Assembly: GCA_020073265.1 (NCBI GenBank)
Contig: JAIQFN010000002.1
Span: 62,001-126,000 of the forward strand
DNA length: 64,000 bases
Direction of reading: 5' to 3'
Source of the DNA: Terriglobia bacterium
GTDB taxonomy: Bacteria; Acidobacteriota; Terriglobia; Bryobacterales; Bryobacteraceae
In this document: positions 1 to 9,079 of the stretch, piece by piece
Position numbering within the stretch: the stretch's first letter is position 1
How the letters are laid out: the number at the start of each line of letters is the position of its first letter
The notes under the pieces: generated by a model
What the model saw: only the letters and a program-made list of their open reading frames with translations
The model's database searches: none
Told to the model about the DNA's origin: nothing
Made by a program: the position numbers and the translations under genes

Positions 1-59
1 AAGCATCGGCTGTTTGGAAACTAGGGGACCTACCCCGTCCCGTGATTCCGGCGGCCGGT

Positions 60-380
60 TTATTGATGCTGCCCGTCGTGCTTCTGCTTGTAGATGTTCT
101 TGCTCAGACGATTCTGCTGCCGATTCACCTGGGCCTTCTCTTTGTTGGTGAGGTTGCCGCCGTTCTGCTTGCGGTCGTGGCGGATCTCCTTGTTGAGGTT
201 CGACTCCTTGTGCTCGAGGTGCGCGGCTTCATTGGGCGCCAACGACCCGCTTTTCACGCCCTGCGCGATGCGGTCCTGCTGATTCTCCTTCCGGTCGTGG
301 ATGCGGTCGTCGGCGGACGCGACTCCGGTACTCGCGAGCAGCCAGCCCGCGGTCGCCATGGTCAAAAACAATTTGTTCAT
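60..380 (-). CDS. Small secreted basic, Asn/Gln/Lys-rich protein
   Basis: A 106-residue protein with a clear signal peptide: basic start, hydrophobic stretch around residues 4-20 and an Ala-x-Ala site (VASA) before DDR. The mature part is rich in Lys, Arg, Asn, Gln and His, with repeated HDRK motifs, and is probably largely helical and unstructured. No catalytic motif is visible and I do not recognise a function. The start is well supported by a Shine-Dalgarno sequence (GGAAGGAG) about 8 nt upstream. It is a single-gene unit read toward the window edge. Secretion to the periplasm or outside is inferred from the signal peptide only. Confidence 0.75.
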   Translation of the reverse strand: MNKLFLTMATAGWLLASTGVASADDRIHDRKENQQDRIAQGVKSGSLAPNEAAHLEHKESNLNKEIRHDRKQNGGNLTNKEKAQVNRQQNRLSKNIYKQKHDGQHQ

Positions 381-492
381 CGTCGTTCTCCTTCCACTCT
401 GCTGAATGCTTTCGACCGCCGGGAGTTTCGCACGGTTCCGTTAAAATCCAGTCACCTGAATAGAGATTAATCAGCAGGTAAAGCGAGAAGAA

Positions 493-540
493 ACCAAAGA
501 ACTAAGGAACTAAAGAACCAATGAACCAAAGAACCAGATA
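493..540. repeat. Octamer tandem repeat (unit ACCAAAGA)
   Basis: Six imperfect 8-bp units (ACCAAAGA, ACTAAGGA, ACTAAAGA, ACCAATGA, ACCAAAGA, ACCAGATA) run up to the stop codon of the phosphatase gene that follows. A second array of the same unit lies at 54902-54933. The 381-541 spacer holds nothing else that I recognise. Confidence 0.8.
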
Positions 541-541
541 A

Positions 542-1330
542 CTACGGAACGGCAAGGAAGCTCCGAACTTCCTTCTCCAACCCCGGCGCGCACGCGATGC
601 AGTTGCCGGCGTAAATGCTGCTGCCGCCGTCAAAGTTGAAGTAGCGTGCGCCGGCTTCCTCCAGGATCACTTTGAGCGGCGCGAAATCCCATGTGGAGGC
701 GCTCGGCTCGATCCAGATGTCGGCCTCGCCGGCAGCCACCATCATCGCGTCCGCCGCGCCGCCGAGACCTCGCAAAGACCAGAACCGACCCATCCACTCC
801 ACCAGTCGATCCGGCGCCGGCATCCGCTCCAGCTTGTCGAACCGGTTGAAACACAGCACCGACTCTTCGATGTGTTGCTTCGATGACGCGCGAATCGGAT
901 CCTCGTTGCAGAACGCCCCGCCGCCGCGGATCGCTGTGTAGATCCGCCCGAGCAAAGGCAGGTTGACAACACCCGCTACCACTTCGCCATCCGCCTCCAG
1001 CGCGATCAGATTGGCCCACAGCGGATCCCCGCGAACGTAGTCGCGCGTGCCGTCGATCGGATCGACGATCCAGCGTCGCCCGTTGCTGGATTGAACCAGC
1101 GCGCCCTCTTCGCCCAGAAAGCCGTCGGCCGGGAATGCTTCGGTCACCAGACGCTCGATCAAGCGCTCGCATTCGCGATCGGCTTGCGTCACCGGAGACT
1201 TGTCTTTCTTGGTCTCCGCAACCACTCCCGCCTGCAGTCGCAGCGCCAGCTCCGCGGCTTGCATGGCAGCCTTGACGGCGACGGCGACTTCCCTGGACCA
1301 TGGACTCATGAAATCATGGTAGTAGGTCAT
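542..1330 (-). CDS. Inositol-monophosphatase-family phosphatase (histidinol-phosphatase-like)
   Basis: A 262-residue member of the IMPase/FIG superfamily of Mg2+-dependent, Li+-sensitive phosphatases. The metal site is visible: GEEG at 73-76 (Glu), WIVDPIDGTRDYV with Asp90 and Asp93, and the C-terminal STWDFAPLK with Asp215 followed by EEAGARY. Family members hydrolyse myo-inositol-1-phosphate, histidinol phosphate (HisN) or PAP; the sequence leans to the HisN-like group, but the substrate cannot be fixed from motifs alone. An alternative start at MSPW (1309) is possible; neither start has a good ribosome binding site. The gene is divergent from the acyl-CoA synthetase with almost no intergenic space, so the two promoters must overlap the coding ends. 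Confidence 0.85.
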   Translation of the reverse strand: MTYYHDFMSPWSREVAVAVKAAMQAAELALRLQAGVVAETKKDKSPVTQADRECERLIERLVTEAFPADGFLGEEGALVQSSNGRRWIVDPIDGTRDYVRGDPLWANLIALEADGEVVAGVVNLPLLGRIYTAIRGGGAFCNEDPIRASSKQHIEESVLCFNRFDKLERMPAPDRLVEWMGRFWSLRGLGGAADAMMVAAGEADIWIEPSASTWDFAPLKVILEEAGARYFNFDGGSSIYAGNCIACAPGLEKEVRSFLAVP

Positions 1331-1368
1331 GGCTGAGCAATGTGCTTCAGCCTGTCTACAATAACCCC

Positions 1369-3162
1369 ATGGGTGCTCGAACCATGTACGCGGTCCTCGA
1401 AGAGGCCGCCCAGACTTACCGCGACGCGCCGGCGCTTCACCAGCCCCTGGGCAAAGGCAAGTACCGGACCTATAGCTGGATCGAGTACCGGCAAGCGGTC
1501 CAGGAGATCGCGTGCGGTCTGCGCCGCTTGGGAATCGGCAAGGGCGACATCGTCGCGCTGCATTCCGAGACTCGCGCCGAGTTCTACCTGGCCGATCTCG
1601 GCGTCATGTCGAACGGCTCCATCGCCGCCGCGCTCTACACCAGCTATCCGCTGCCCGATCAGATCGGCAACCTCAGAGCCAGCGATGCCAAGGCCGTCTT
1701 CGTCGAAGATCCGAAAACTCTGCAGGCGCTGATTGAAACCGCGGGCGAATTCGCGCTCGCCGTCCGTTGGATACTGCTCACCGGTGAAGCGGAGGGCGCC
1801 ATCACGCTCGATCAACTGCGCTACGAAGGCAAGCAGGCTCTCGCCGACGACCCCCACGCATTCGAAAAGATTCGCTCCGAAGTCGCCGCCGAGGATCTGG
1901 CCGTCCTCTACCTCACCTCCGGCGCGACCGGCGAACCCAAGATGGGCCTGGTGACTCACCGGGCTTTAGTCGCGAACGCCGACATGGGACCGATCGCGCT
2001 GCCGCTCGAGCCCTCCGACTCCACCATCGGATTCCTGCCTTCGGCCCATATCGCGCAGCGCGTGGTCATCGAACTGCTCCCCATCCGCATGGGCGTGGCC
2101 GTGTGGTTTTCTGAAAGCCTTGCCAAACTCCCCGCCGAGCTGAAGGCCATCCGCCCCACCTTCCTGCTCGCACCTCCGCGCGTCTGGGAGCGCATCTTCG
2201 CCAGCATCAACGCGGAGGTCAAGAAACGTAGCGCAATTTCCAGGCGCCTGTTCTATGGCGCGGTCGGGCTGGGCGCCGAAGTCAGCCGCCTGCGCGAGGA
2301 AAACAAGCCCGTTCCGAAGTGGATGCAGACTTCGCTGAAGCTCGCCGAACGGTTAGTATTTTCGAAAATCCGCGAGCGTCTGGGCGGACGCATTCGCCTG
2401 GCCGCTTCGGGCGCTGCGCCGCTCGGCAAGGAACTGGCCCGCTTCTACTCCGCCATCGGCATGCCGCTTATCGAAGGCTACGGGCTGACCGAAGGCGGCG
2501 TCGCGTGCCTCAATCCCATCCAGCGGCCCAAGTCCGGCAGCATCGGCGTGGCGCTGCCCGGCGTGGAACTGCGCCTGGCCGACGATGGCGAGCTGCTGAT
2601 CAAGAGCCTCGCGCTTTTTTCCGGCTACTACAAGGACACGGCCTCCACCGCTCAAGTGCTGCGAGACGGCTGGCTGTACACCGGCGACATCGCCGAGATC
2701 GATCCCGACGGCTACGTCTACATCACCGGCCGCAAGAAAGAACTGATCGTCTCCTCCAACGGCAAGAAAATCTACCCGGCGCGCATCGAGGGCCTGTTCA
2801 AAACCGAGCCCATCGTCAATCAGATCGTGCTGATCGGCGACCGCCTGCCGTACGTCACCGCGCTCGTCACCGTGAACGTCGCCAGCGCCGAAGCGCTGAA
2901 GGGCGTCGAGGCGTTGAAGGTCGAGCCGCATAAGCTGGCCGAAGCGCCGCCCGTGCTCGCCGAGATCCGCAAAGCCGTGGCGCGCGTCAACAAGCAACTC
3001 GCGCCCTTCGAACAGATCCGCAAATTCCGCGTGCTGGAGCGCGATTTCTCCATCGAAACCGGCGAGCTGACTCCCACCATGAAGGTCCGCCGCAACCGCG
3101 TGCTCGAAAATCATCGGGAGCTGGTGAGCGAACTCTACATGGGCAAAGAGGAAAGCCAGTAG
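1369..3162 (+). CDS. Long-chain acyl-CoA synthetase (AMP-forming)
   Basis: A 597-residue ANL-superfamily enzyme that activates a fatty acid with ATP to acyl-AMP and then to acyl-CoA. The AMP-binding P-loop appears as LTSGATGEPKMG (close to the usual TSGTTGEPKG), followed by IEGYGLTEGG and the hinge GWLYTGDIAEIDPDGYVYI, then GRKKELIVSSNGKKIYP. The C-terminal Lys needed for adenylation is probably in ELTPTMKVRR. The length fits the FadD15-like bacterial long-chain group. I chose the ATG at 1369; an in-frame GTG at 1342 would add nine residues, and ATG 1384 is also possible. It lies 13 nt upstream of the oligopeptidase gene and is probably co-transcribed with it. The chain length of the substrate is not predictable here. 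Confidence 0.88.
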   Translation: MGARTMYAVLEEAAQTYRDAPALHQPLGKGKYRTYSWIEYRQAVQEIACGLRRLGIGKGDIVALHSETRAEFYLADLGVMSNGSIAAALYTSYPLPDQIGNLRASDAKAVFVEDPKTLQALIETAGEFALAVRWILLTGEAEGAITLDQLRYEGKQALADDPHAFEKIRSEVAAEDLAVLYLTSGATGEPKMGLVTHRALVANADMGPIALPLEPSDSTIGFLPSAHIAQRVVIELLPIRMGVAVWFSESLAKLPAELKAIRPTFLLAPPRVWERIFASINAEVKKRSAISRRLFYGAVGLGAEVSRLREENKPVPKWMQTSLKLAERLVFSKIRERLGGRIRLAASGAAPLGKELARFYSAIGMPLIEGYGLTEGGVACLNPIQRPKSGSIGVALPGVELRLADDGELLIKSLALFSGYYKDTASTAQVLRDGWLYTGDIAEIDPDGYVYITGRKKELIVSSNGKKIYPARIEGLFKTEPIVNQIVLIGDRLPYVTALVTVNVASAEALKGVEALKVEPHKLAEAPPVLAEIRKAVARVNKQLAPFEQIRKFRVLERDFSIETGELTPTMKVRRNRVLENHRELVSELYMGKEESQ

Positions 3163-3175
3163 GGCCGGCCATCCC

Positions 3176-5212
3176 ATGAGCGCCGCACCTCCCGTCGCGA
3201 AAATCGTCACCAAGGAAAGCACGCTTCACGGCGACACGCGCATCGACAACTACCACTGGCTGCGCGACCGCACCAATCCCGACGTCATCGCTTACCTCGA
3301 AGCCGAGAACCAGCACACCGAGCAGGTGATGGCGCCGTTGAAGCCGCTCCAGGAAACGCTGTACAAGGAAATCCTCGGACGCATCCAGGAAACCGATCTC
3401 TCGGTGCCCACCAAGCGCGATGACTACTTCTATTACACCCGCACCGAAGAGGGCAAAGCCTACGCGATCTACTGCCGAAAGCACGGCAGCCTGGATGCTC
3501 CCGAAGAGATCCTGCTGGATGCCAACGCGCTCGCCGCCGGCGAAAAGTATTTTCGGCTGGGCAACTTCAGCGTCAGCCCGGATCATCGCCTGCTGGCCTA
3601 CTCCGCCGACGTCGAGGGCGACGAGGCCTACACGATATTCGTCAAGGATCTCGCGGCCGGAGAGCTTCTCGCCGATCGCATCCCCAACACCTATTACACG
3701 CTCGAGTGGGCCAATGACAACCACACCTTCTTCTATACCGTCCTCGATCTGGCGCGCCGCCCTTATCGCGTTTTCCGCCACCAGCTCGGCGCGCGATCCG
3801 ACGAGCTGGTCTATCAGGAGGACGATGCGCGCTTCGCGTTGGGAATCGGAAAGACGCGCAGCCGGCGATTTCTGGTGCTCCACCTCTCGAGCCCGCTGAC
3901 CTCGGAGGTGCGCTATCTCGACGCCCACGACCCTCTGGGTTGGTTCCAGGTGCTGCTCCCTCGCCGCCAGGACGTCGAGTACGACGCCACGCACCACGGA
4001 GATTTCTTCTACATCCGCACCAACGAAGCGGCCAAGAACTTCCGCCTGATGCGCACGCCCCTTGCGAATCCCTCCCGCGACAACTGGGAAGAAGTGGTGC
4101 CTGCTCGCGCGGACGTCACCATCGAGGGCGTCGACTCGTTCGAAGAGTACCTGGTAGTGTACGAGCGCGAACGAGGCCTGGAGAAGATCGCGATCCGCGA
4201 CGGCCATGGCGCTTTTTCACACTACGTCGAATTCCCCGAGCCAGTCTACTCGGTGGGCGCCTCCGGCAATGCCGAATATCGCACCAGGACGCTGCGCTTC
4301 GTCTACACGTCGCTGGTCACGCCCGCCTCCGTCTTCGACTACGACATGCAAACGCGCCAGCGCGAGCTGAAGAAGCAGTACGAGGTCAAAGGCGGATACG
4401 ACGCCTCGCAGTATCAATCCGAGCGCATCTTTGCAGCTGCGCCCGACGGCGTCCAGGTGCCGGTCTCGCTGGTCTACCGCCGTGGTTTTGAAAAGAACGG
4501 GCAGAGTCCGCTGCTGCTCTACGCTTATGGATCGTACGGCCACAGCATCGACCCCGGATTTTCTTCCGACCGTCTGAGCCTGCTTGATCGCGGCTTCGCC
4601 TTCGCCATCGCGCACGTGCGTGGTGGCGCGGAACTAGGCGAAGAATGGCACGATCACGGCAAACTGCTCTCGAAGAAAAACACCTTCATCGACTTGATCG
4701 CCTGCGCCGAGCACCTGTTGCTGAATCGTTACACTTCGGCCGGCCGGCTCGCGATCCTGGGCGGCAGCGCCGGCGGCCTACTGGTCGGCGCCGTGCTCAA
4801 CATGCGCCCCGATCTCTTTCGCGCCGCCGTAGCTAAGGTGCCGTACGTCGACAATCTCAACACCGGCCTCGACCCGACGCTCCCGCTCACGGTCGCCGAA
4901 TACGAAGAATGGGGCAATCCGGAGAACCAGCAATTTTACGACTACATCAAGTCGTATTCGCCCTATGAAAACGTCGCCGCGCGCGAGTATCCGGCCATGC
5001 TGGTCACGGCCGGACTGAGCGACCCGCGCGTGTCTTACTGGGAACCGGCCAAGTGGGTCGCAAAACTCCGCGCCATGAAGCAGGACTCTAACGTGCTGCT
5101 GCTCAAAACCAACATGGGCAGCGGCCACTTCGGCCCGTCCGGCCGCTACGAACACATCAAGGAAGTCGCGTTCGACTACGCCTTCCTGCTATGGGCGCTG
5201 GGCCGGACGTGA
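3176..5212 (+). CDS. Oligopeptidase B (S9A prolyl-oligopeptidase family)
   Basis: A 678-residue serine peptidase with an N-terminal seven-bladed propeller (about residues 60-410) and a C-terminal alpha/beta-hydrolase domain. The catalytic triad is visible: Ser531 in GGSAGG, Asp616 in GLSDPRV and His651 in SGHFGPSG. The RGGAELGEEWH motif and the length are typical of oligopeptidase B, which cleaves short peptides after Arg/Lys. No signal peptide is seen, so it is probably cytoplasmic. It follows the acyl-CoA synthetase closely and is followed by the low-GC ATPase/DUF4276 cassette. Confidence 0.92.
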   Translation: MSAAPPVAKIVTKESTLHGDTRIDNYHWLRDRTNPDVIAYLEAENQHTEQVMAPLKPLQETLYKEILGRIQETDLSVPTKRDDYFYYTRTEEGKAYAIYCRKHGSLDAPEEILLDANALAAGEKYFRLGNFSVSPDHRLLAYSADVEGDEAYTIFVKDLAAGELLADRIPNTYYTLEWANDNHTFFYTVLDLARRPYRVFRHQLGARSDELVYQEDDARFALGIGKTRSRRFLVLHLSSPLTSEVRYLDAHDPLGWFQVLLPRRQDVEYDATHHGDFFYIRTNEAAKNFRLMRTPLANPSRDNWEEVVPARADVTIEGVDSFEEYLVVYERERGLEKIAIRDGHGAFSHYVEFPEPVYSVGASGNAEYRTRTLRFVYTSLVTPASVFDYDMQTRQRELKKQYEVKGGYDASQYQSERIFAAAPDGVQVPVSLVYRRGFEKNGQSPLLLYAYGSYGHSIDPGFSSDRLSLLDRGFAFAIAHVRGGAELGEEWHDHGKLLSKKNTFIDLIACAEHLLLNRYTSAGRLAILGGSAGGLLVGAVLNMRPDLFRAAVAKVPYVDNLNTGLDPTLPLTVAEYEEWGNPENQQFYDYIKSYSPYENVAAREYPAMLVTAGLSDPRVSYWEPAKWVAKLRAMKQDSNVLLLKTNMGSGHFGPSGRYEHIKEVAFDYAFLLWALGRT

Positions 5213-5241
5213 GCGCGTGTAGATAGAATGAGGGCTAGCTC

Positions 5242-6384
5242 ATGTTCATCCGGTCGCTGAAGCTGAAGAACATCCTGTCGTTTCGCGAGCCACCTCAACT
5301 CGAACTCGGGCCTCTGAATATCCTGATAGGACCAAACGGCTCAGGCAAATCAAATGTGATCGCCTGTGTGGAGTTACTGCAGTCGCTACCTAACAGTATA
5401 AGCAACTATCTCAATACTTGGGGTGGAGCTAGTGCGTGGCTTTGGAAAGGCTCGGCACGAGGCCCCACTGCTCGCATTCAGTGCGAACTTGTCGTTGAAT
5501 CCGCCGACGGGGAAAAAGATTCCGAAAACGTACAATACCTGATTGAATTCACTTCATTGAGGCATGCGCTTGGAATTTCCACGGAATGGCTTGGCGACCA
5601 AGCTGGAGCTGCCTTCCTTGAACGCTTTGATAGGTCTCTCAAGATTTCCACAGCTGCCGAAGAGTCAAGCATTTCGGCAGCTGCGTCCGCGCTCGAGGTG
5701 TATCGAAATCCATCTGACCCAACTCCCATTACTCGGACTGCACGCGCTCTCAACGAGATTCGCTTCTACAAGGAGTTTCGAACCGGAATGGAAGCAGACA
5801 CGAGGATGGGAATTGCTTCCTCTGGTCCAAAGAGTCCGCTAGCTAGCACCGGCGGAAATCTCGCGCTCGTCATGCAAGAGATGGATTTTCAGGGATCGGT
5901 TCACAAATTGAAGGATTACCTTCGTCGACTCTCCCCTCGATTCGAAGACATCAAGACTCGGGCGGAAGGTGGACGATCGCAATTGTATCTGCAAGAGCGC
6001 GGACTCGGAATGATCCCCGCGACGCATCTATCCGACGGAACTCTGAAGTTCCTCTGCCTGATGGCAGTCCTCCTTGATCCTAGTCCGGGACCGCTAGTCT
6101 GCATCGAAGAGCCGGAAATCGGATTGCATCCCGAAGCGCTCGCCCTGGTTGGCGATGCCCTCCGCGAGGCATCGCAACGCACGCAACTCCTCGTTACAAC
6201 CCATTCTGATGCCCTCGTCGATTGCTTCACTGATGAGCCAGAAAGCATCATCGTCTGCGAGAGAGACCTCGATGAGAGCACCTGTTTCCGGCGTCTTTCG
6301 ACGGAACAGCTCAAAGAGTGGCTCGAAGATTACACGCTCGGCGACCTTTGGAGGCGAGGAGAAATCGGCGGGACCCAGCGCTAG
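5242..6384 (+). CDS. AAA_21/RecF-SMC-like ATPase, first gene of putative defence pair
   Basis: A 380-residue ABC/SMC-type ATPase of the AAA_21 (OLD-like) group. It has Walker A GPNGSGKS at 30-37, a signature-like LSDGTLK near 261, Walker B with the catalytic pair EEPE at 289-292 and D-loop/His region IGLHPE, then TTHSD (switch His). The insertion between Walker A and the signature is short, so there is no long coiled coil. Its stop codon directly abuts the ATG of the DUF4276 gene (TAGATG), implying translational coupling. Base composition is lower in GC than the neighbours, suggesting horizontal transfer. Such ATPases act as sensor or motor subunits in several phage-defence systems (Septu, PARIS, retron and OLD types); that role here is inference. 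Confidence 0.85.
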   Translation: MFIRSLKLKNILSFREPPQLELGPLNILIGPNGSGKSNVIACVELLQSLPNSISNYLNTWGGASAWLWKGSARGPTARIQCELVVESADGEKDSENVQYLIEFTSLRHALGISTEWLGDQAGAAFLERFDRSLKISTAAEESSISAAASALEVYRNPSDPTPITRTARALNEIRFYKEFRTGMEADTRMGIASSGPKSPLASTGGNLALVMQEMDFQGSVHKLKDYLRRLSPRFEDIKTRAEGGRSQLYLQERGLGMIPATHLSDGTLKFLCLMAVLLDPSPGPLVCIEEPEIGLHPEALALVGDALREASQRTQLLVTTHSDALVDCFTDEPESIIVCERDLDESTCFRRLSTEQLKEWLEDYTLGDLWRRGEIGGTQR

Positions 6385-6963
6385 ATGGAGATTCGAATTT
6401 ACTTCGAGGGCAATAAAACCTTGAGGACCGGCTTCAGGCAATTCTTCCGCGGTCTTGAGGCAGCCGCTCGCCAAGCTCGTTCGACGATTGAGTTCATAGC
6501 TGCAAAGGACGGAGTCAGCGGCTATCGCAAGGCGATTCGATCTCATCCCACTTCCTGGAACCTTCTGCTCAAGGACAGCGAACAGCCAATGCCGCTTAGC
6601 CCAGTGCAACTCTGCGAAAGACTCGGGATCGATTCCGCGCGTGTGAACGACGTCTTCTGGATGGTCGAACTGATGGAATCCTGGTTCCTGGCTGATCCAG
6701 AAGCATTAGCCGCCTACTACGGCCAGGGCTTCTCCACAAGTGCGATCGGAGCGACACAGGACGTTGAGCAAATCCCAAAAGCCGAAGTTCTAAATCGCCT
6801 TAGGCAAGCCATCAGCAATACGAAAAAGCGCAAATACGACAAGATCGGGCATGCCCCTCATTTACTGGAACGCCTTAGTGCTGGGCGCGTAAAAGAACGA
6901 GCCAGGCACTGCCGAACGCTTTTTGAAACGATCAGTAGAAGACTCGAACGCCCAGCCGACTGA
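6385..6963 (+). CDS. DUF4276 family protein, TOPRIM-like, partner of upstream ATPase
   Basis: A 192-residue protein that I recognise as DUF4276 from the combination MESWFLADPEALAAYYGQGF (about 97-116) and the C-terminal KYDKIGHAPHLLERL. The N-terminus IYFEGNKT places Glu8-Gly9 after a beta strand, and LLKDSEQP places Asp64 and Glu66 after another. This arrangement resembles the Glu and DxD motifs of TOPRIM nucleases, though the similarity is my reading and not an alignment. It is fused head to tail with the ATPase gene (no gap). The layout ATPase plus small TOPRIM-like effector is like PARIS (AriA/AriB) and AbiL, hence a possible abortive-infection effector. It ends in convergence with the next gene. 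Confidence 0.8.
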   Translation: MEIRIYFEGNKTLRTGFRQFFRGLEAAARQARSTIEFIAAKDGVSGYRKAIRSHPTSWNLLLKDSEQPMPLSPVQLCERLGIDSARVNDVFWMVELMESWFLADPEALAAYYGQGFSTSAIGATQDVEQIPKAEVLNRLRQAISNTKKRKYDKIGHAPHLLERLSAGRVKERARHCRTLFETISRRLERPAD

Positions 6964-6976
6964 GCCCTAAGCTCGG

Positions 6977-7870
6977 TTACCGCGTCCACCCCGCAACGTG
7001 CACGCCCGCCGGCGCTTGCACGTGCGCGAAGTCGAGATCCCCGTTCACGATCGGAATGCTGATCGTGCGCGGCATCGGCGCCGATGGATAGTTCTCGCTG
7101 AACCTGACGCTCAGGCTGCGGGCCGGCTCCACGGGCTTCCCGGCCACCGCGGGCCTCTCCTGCTCCACCAGCGCGACCTTGCGAGTGGTGTCGGCGAACG
7201 AGCGCAGCAACTCGGCCAGCTTGGGATTGTCGCAGGTGATCAACGCTTCGCGGACCACCCGCTCGGCCGACGCGTACGTCAACACCGCCACCACGTTCGG
7301 CGCCTTCAGCCGCGCATCTTTGACATCGTCTTCCGGCACTTCCAGTCCGACATAGCGCAGCTCTCCCACTTCCCGGCTGATCGAAAACTGAACCAGCGGC
7401 ACATACGTATCGAACAGGTGCGCGCCGTTCCCCAACTTGTAAACCGACCACCACTCGGTCTCCTCCAGCCCTCGTGAGATCACAATCAGATCGCTGTTAA
7501 CAGTCTTCGGATCGTCGCCCGTCGCCGTCACCGCATACAACGGCTTCTGCTTGACGTCGACGCCCAGCGGCCACGCCTCCACAGTGGTCGTGGCCTCCAT
7601 CCCAATCTCGTCGATCACTTGTTTCGAGCGCGTAGTCATCCGCAGCGCCAGGCGCTCGTCCCGCGGAAGCCCCGGAATACTTGAGCCGGCGATCTCATAA
7701 CTCACATTGGTGATCTCGATCACCTCTTGCCCGTCCTTCACGCTGTACCCGATCGTCGACGCCGACTGCGCCTGGAACGGCTTCTTGTCTGACTTCGCCG
7801 GCTGCGCCCACAGTGCCGGCGCCGCTCCCAGCGCCACCAACACGACAAGTTTTCGAAATTCACGATTCAT
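6977..7870 (-). CDS. Secreted hypothetical protein
   Basis: A 297-residue protein with a signal peptide (basic start MNREFRK, hydrophobic LVVLVALGAAPALWA, cleavage near AWAQ). The mature chain alternates predicted beta strands (IGYSVKDGQEVIEITNVSYEI, MTTRSKQVIDEIG) and ends in a short domain containing NYPSAPMPRTISIPIVNGDLDFAHV. No catalytic signature is visible. I do not recognise the family. It is followed upstream in the same direction, 7 nt away, by the HEAT-like protein gene, so both probably form an operon. Location is predicted to be periplasmic or extracellular. Confidence 0.7.
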   Translation of the reverse strand: MNREFRKLVVLVALGAAPALWAQPAKSDKKPFQAQSASTIGYSVKDGQEVIEITNVSYEIAGSSIPGLPRDERLALRMTTRSKQVIDEIGMEATTTVEAWPLGVDVKQKPLYAVTATGDDPKTVNSDLIVISRGLEETEWWSVYKLGNGAHLFDTYVPLVQFSISREVGELRYVGLEVPEDDVKDARLKAPNVVAVLTYASAERVVREALITCDNPKLAELLRSFADTTRKVALVEQERPAVAGKPVEPARSLSVRFSENYPSAPMPRTISIPIVNGDLDFAHVQAPAGVHVAGWTR

Positions 7871-7877
7871 ATCCCAC

Positions 7878-8510
7878 CTATTTCACTTTCGGCTCGACGC
7901 CCAGCCGCCGGCACAGTTCCTGGTAAGCTTCGATCTGCTTGCTGCGATCCTCGTCCCCGAAGCTCAAAAAGAAAGGACGGTGATTCCAGTCGAACGCCTC
8001 CTCCGCCTTGCCGCCCAGGTACAACGCCAGCGCCGCCGAATGGATCCGCTGCTCCTCAGTACCGTTCAGCGCCAAATCCAGCAGCGTTTCCCGGATGCGC
8101 GGCGTGGGGTGCTCCTCAGCCATGTCGATGGCTTGCGAGAATCCGTTCTCCATGGCCGTGTTGCGTAGCGCCTCGATGATTGTCCCCTCCAGGTCCGCCG
8201 TCTCGCCCAATTCGATGAGCTGCTCAGCGGCCCGCATGCGCGTTTCCAGATCCGCGTGCTCCACCGCGCTGCGAATCGCCTTTCTGGCGGCCGGGGTAGC
8301 GATCGCTCCCAGCGCCTCAACCTCGCGCCAGTCCGGATCGCTCTCCAGACGCTCGGCCAGCAGCTTCACCGCCGCCGCCCGCTCGGAGTCCGTGATGTCC
8401 TCCAGCGCCTCCAGGTCATAACCGTTGCCGTCGCGCCAGTCGTCATAGTCGAGCTTCATGCTCTTCAGAAACTTTTCGTAAGCCGGGCTGGGATGATCCA
8501 CCGTCTTCAT
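7878..8510 (-). CDS. HEAT-like helical repeat protein, hypothetical
   Basis: A 210-residue soluble protein, almost all helical. It reads as tandem HEAT-like repeats, for example PDWREVEALGAIATPAARKAI, LETRMRAAEQLIELGETADL and PTPRIRETLLDLALNGTEEQ. Such repeats usually serve protein-protein contact; no active site is seen. The start at MKTVDHP is chosen because a good Shine-Dalgarno (AAGGAG) sits about 9 nt upstream; in-frame ATGs further up (8534, 8582) lack one. It is the first gene of the pair with the secreted protein downstream. Function unknown. Confidence 0.7.
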   Translation of the reverse strand: MKTVDHPSPAYEKFLKSMKLDYDDWRDGNGYDLEALEDITDSERAAAVKLLAERLESDPDWREVEALGAIATPAARKAIRSAVEHADLETRMRAAEQLIELGETADLEGTIIEALRNTAMENGFSQAIDMAEEHPTPRIRETLLDLALNGTEEQRIHSAALALYLGGKAEEAFDWNHRPFFLSFGDEDRSKQIEAYQELCRRLGVEPKVK

Positions 8511-8618
8511 GCGTCTTTGCTCCTTCGCAATCATGGGCGAAGAATGCAGCCTGAATCGATCACGCCGATGAGCGATCCGCACGGACCCTTGCGCCGGTAC
8601 AGAATGAGAGGAGACTTT

Positions 8619-9077
8619 ATGCGATTCGTGTCGGCTTGTTTGATGGTTGGATTCCTCCCAAGCGCTGCCGCGGCCGCCGTTCCCGGCGAGGTCTCAACAT
8701 GCCTGAAAGCCGCGGGCCCCAGCTACACCCTGAACAACAAGATCGATCCATCCTACCTGAAGGGCGACTTCGATGGCGACGGCCAGCCGGACTACGCCGT
8801 CGTGGTGAGCCGCGGCAAACAACAGGGCATCGCGGTGTGCCGCACTGGAGCCGCTGCGCCCATCCTGCTCGGCGCCGGCGCTGCCTTCAACGACATGCCC
8901 AACCTCGATTTCACCGCCTGGAGTCTGCACCCCAAGAGCCGACGCGTGCCGCGAGGCCTGGGACAGAAGCGCCCGCCCGTTCTAACCGGCGACGCGCTGC
9001 TGCTCGAATGGGAATCCGCCAGCGCCATCGTCTACTGGAATGGAAAGCGCTTCGTCTGGTACCAGCAGGGCGACTGA
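8619..9077 (+). CDS. Secreted protein with one Ca-binding-type DxDxDG loop
   Basis: A 152-residue protein with a signal peptide (MRFVSACLMVGFLPSAAAA) and a motif GDFDGDGQPDYAVVV around residues 49-63. This is the Asp-rich calcium-binding loop of FG-GAP/VCBS and dockerin-like repeats, here in a single copy. The rest is short beta-rich sequence ending ASAIVYWNGKRFVWYQQGD. The start was set by a strong GAGAGGAG ribosome binding site about 6 nt upstream. It stands alone and divergent from the HEAT-like gene. Secretion is inferred from the signal; the function is unknown. Confidence 0.72.
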   Translation: MRFVSACLMVGFLPSAAAAAVPGEVSTCLKAAGPSYTLNNKIDPSYLKGDFDGDGQPDYAVVVSRGKQQGIAVCRTGAAAPILLGAGAAFNDMPNLDFTAWSLHPKSRRVPRGLGQKRPPVLTGDALLLEWESASAIVYWNGKRFVWYQQGD

Positions 9078-9079
9078 TC

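Noticed and set aside
488-545. CRISPR array
   Set aside because: The 8-bp units are contiguous, without spacers, and no cas genes are present; it is a simple tandem repeat.
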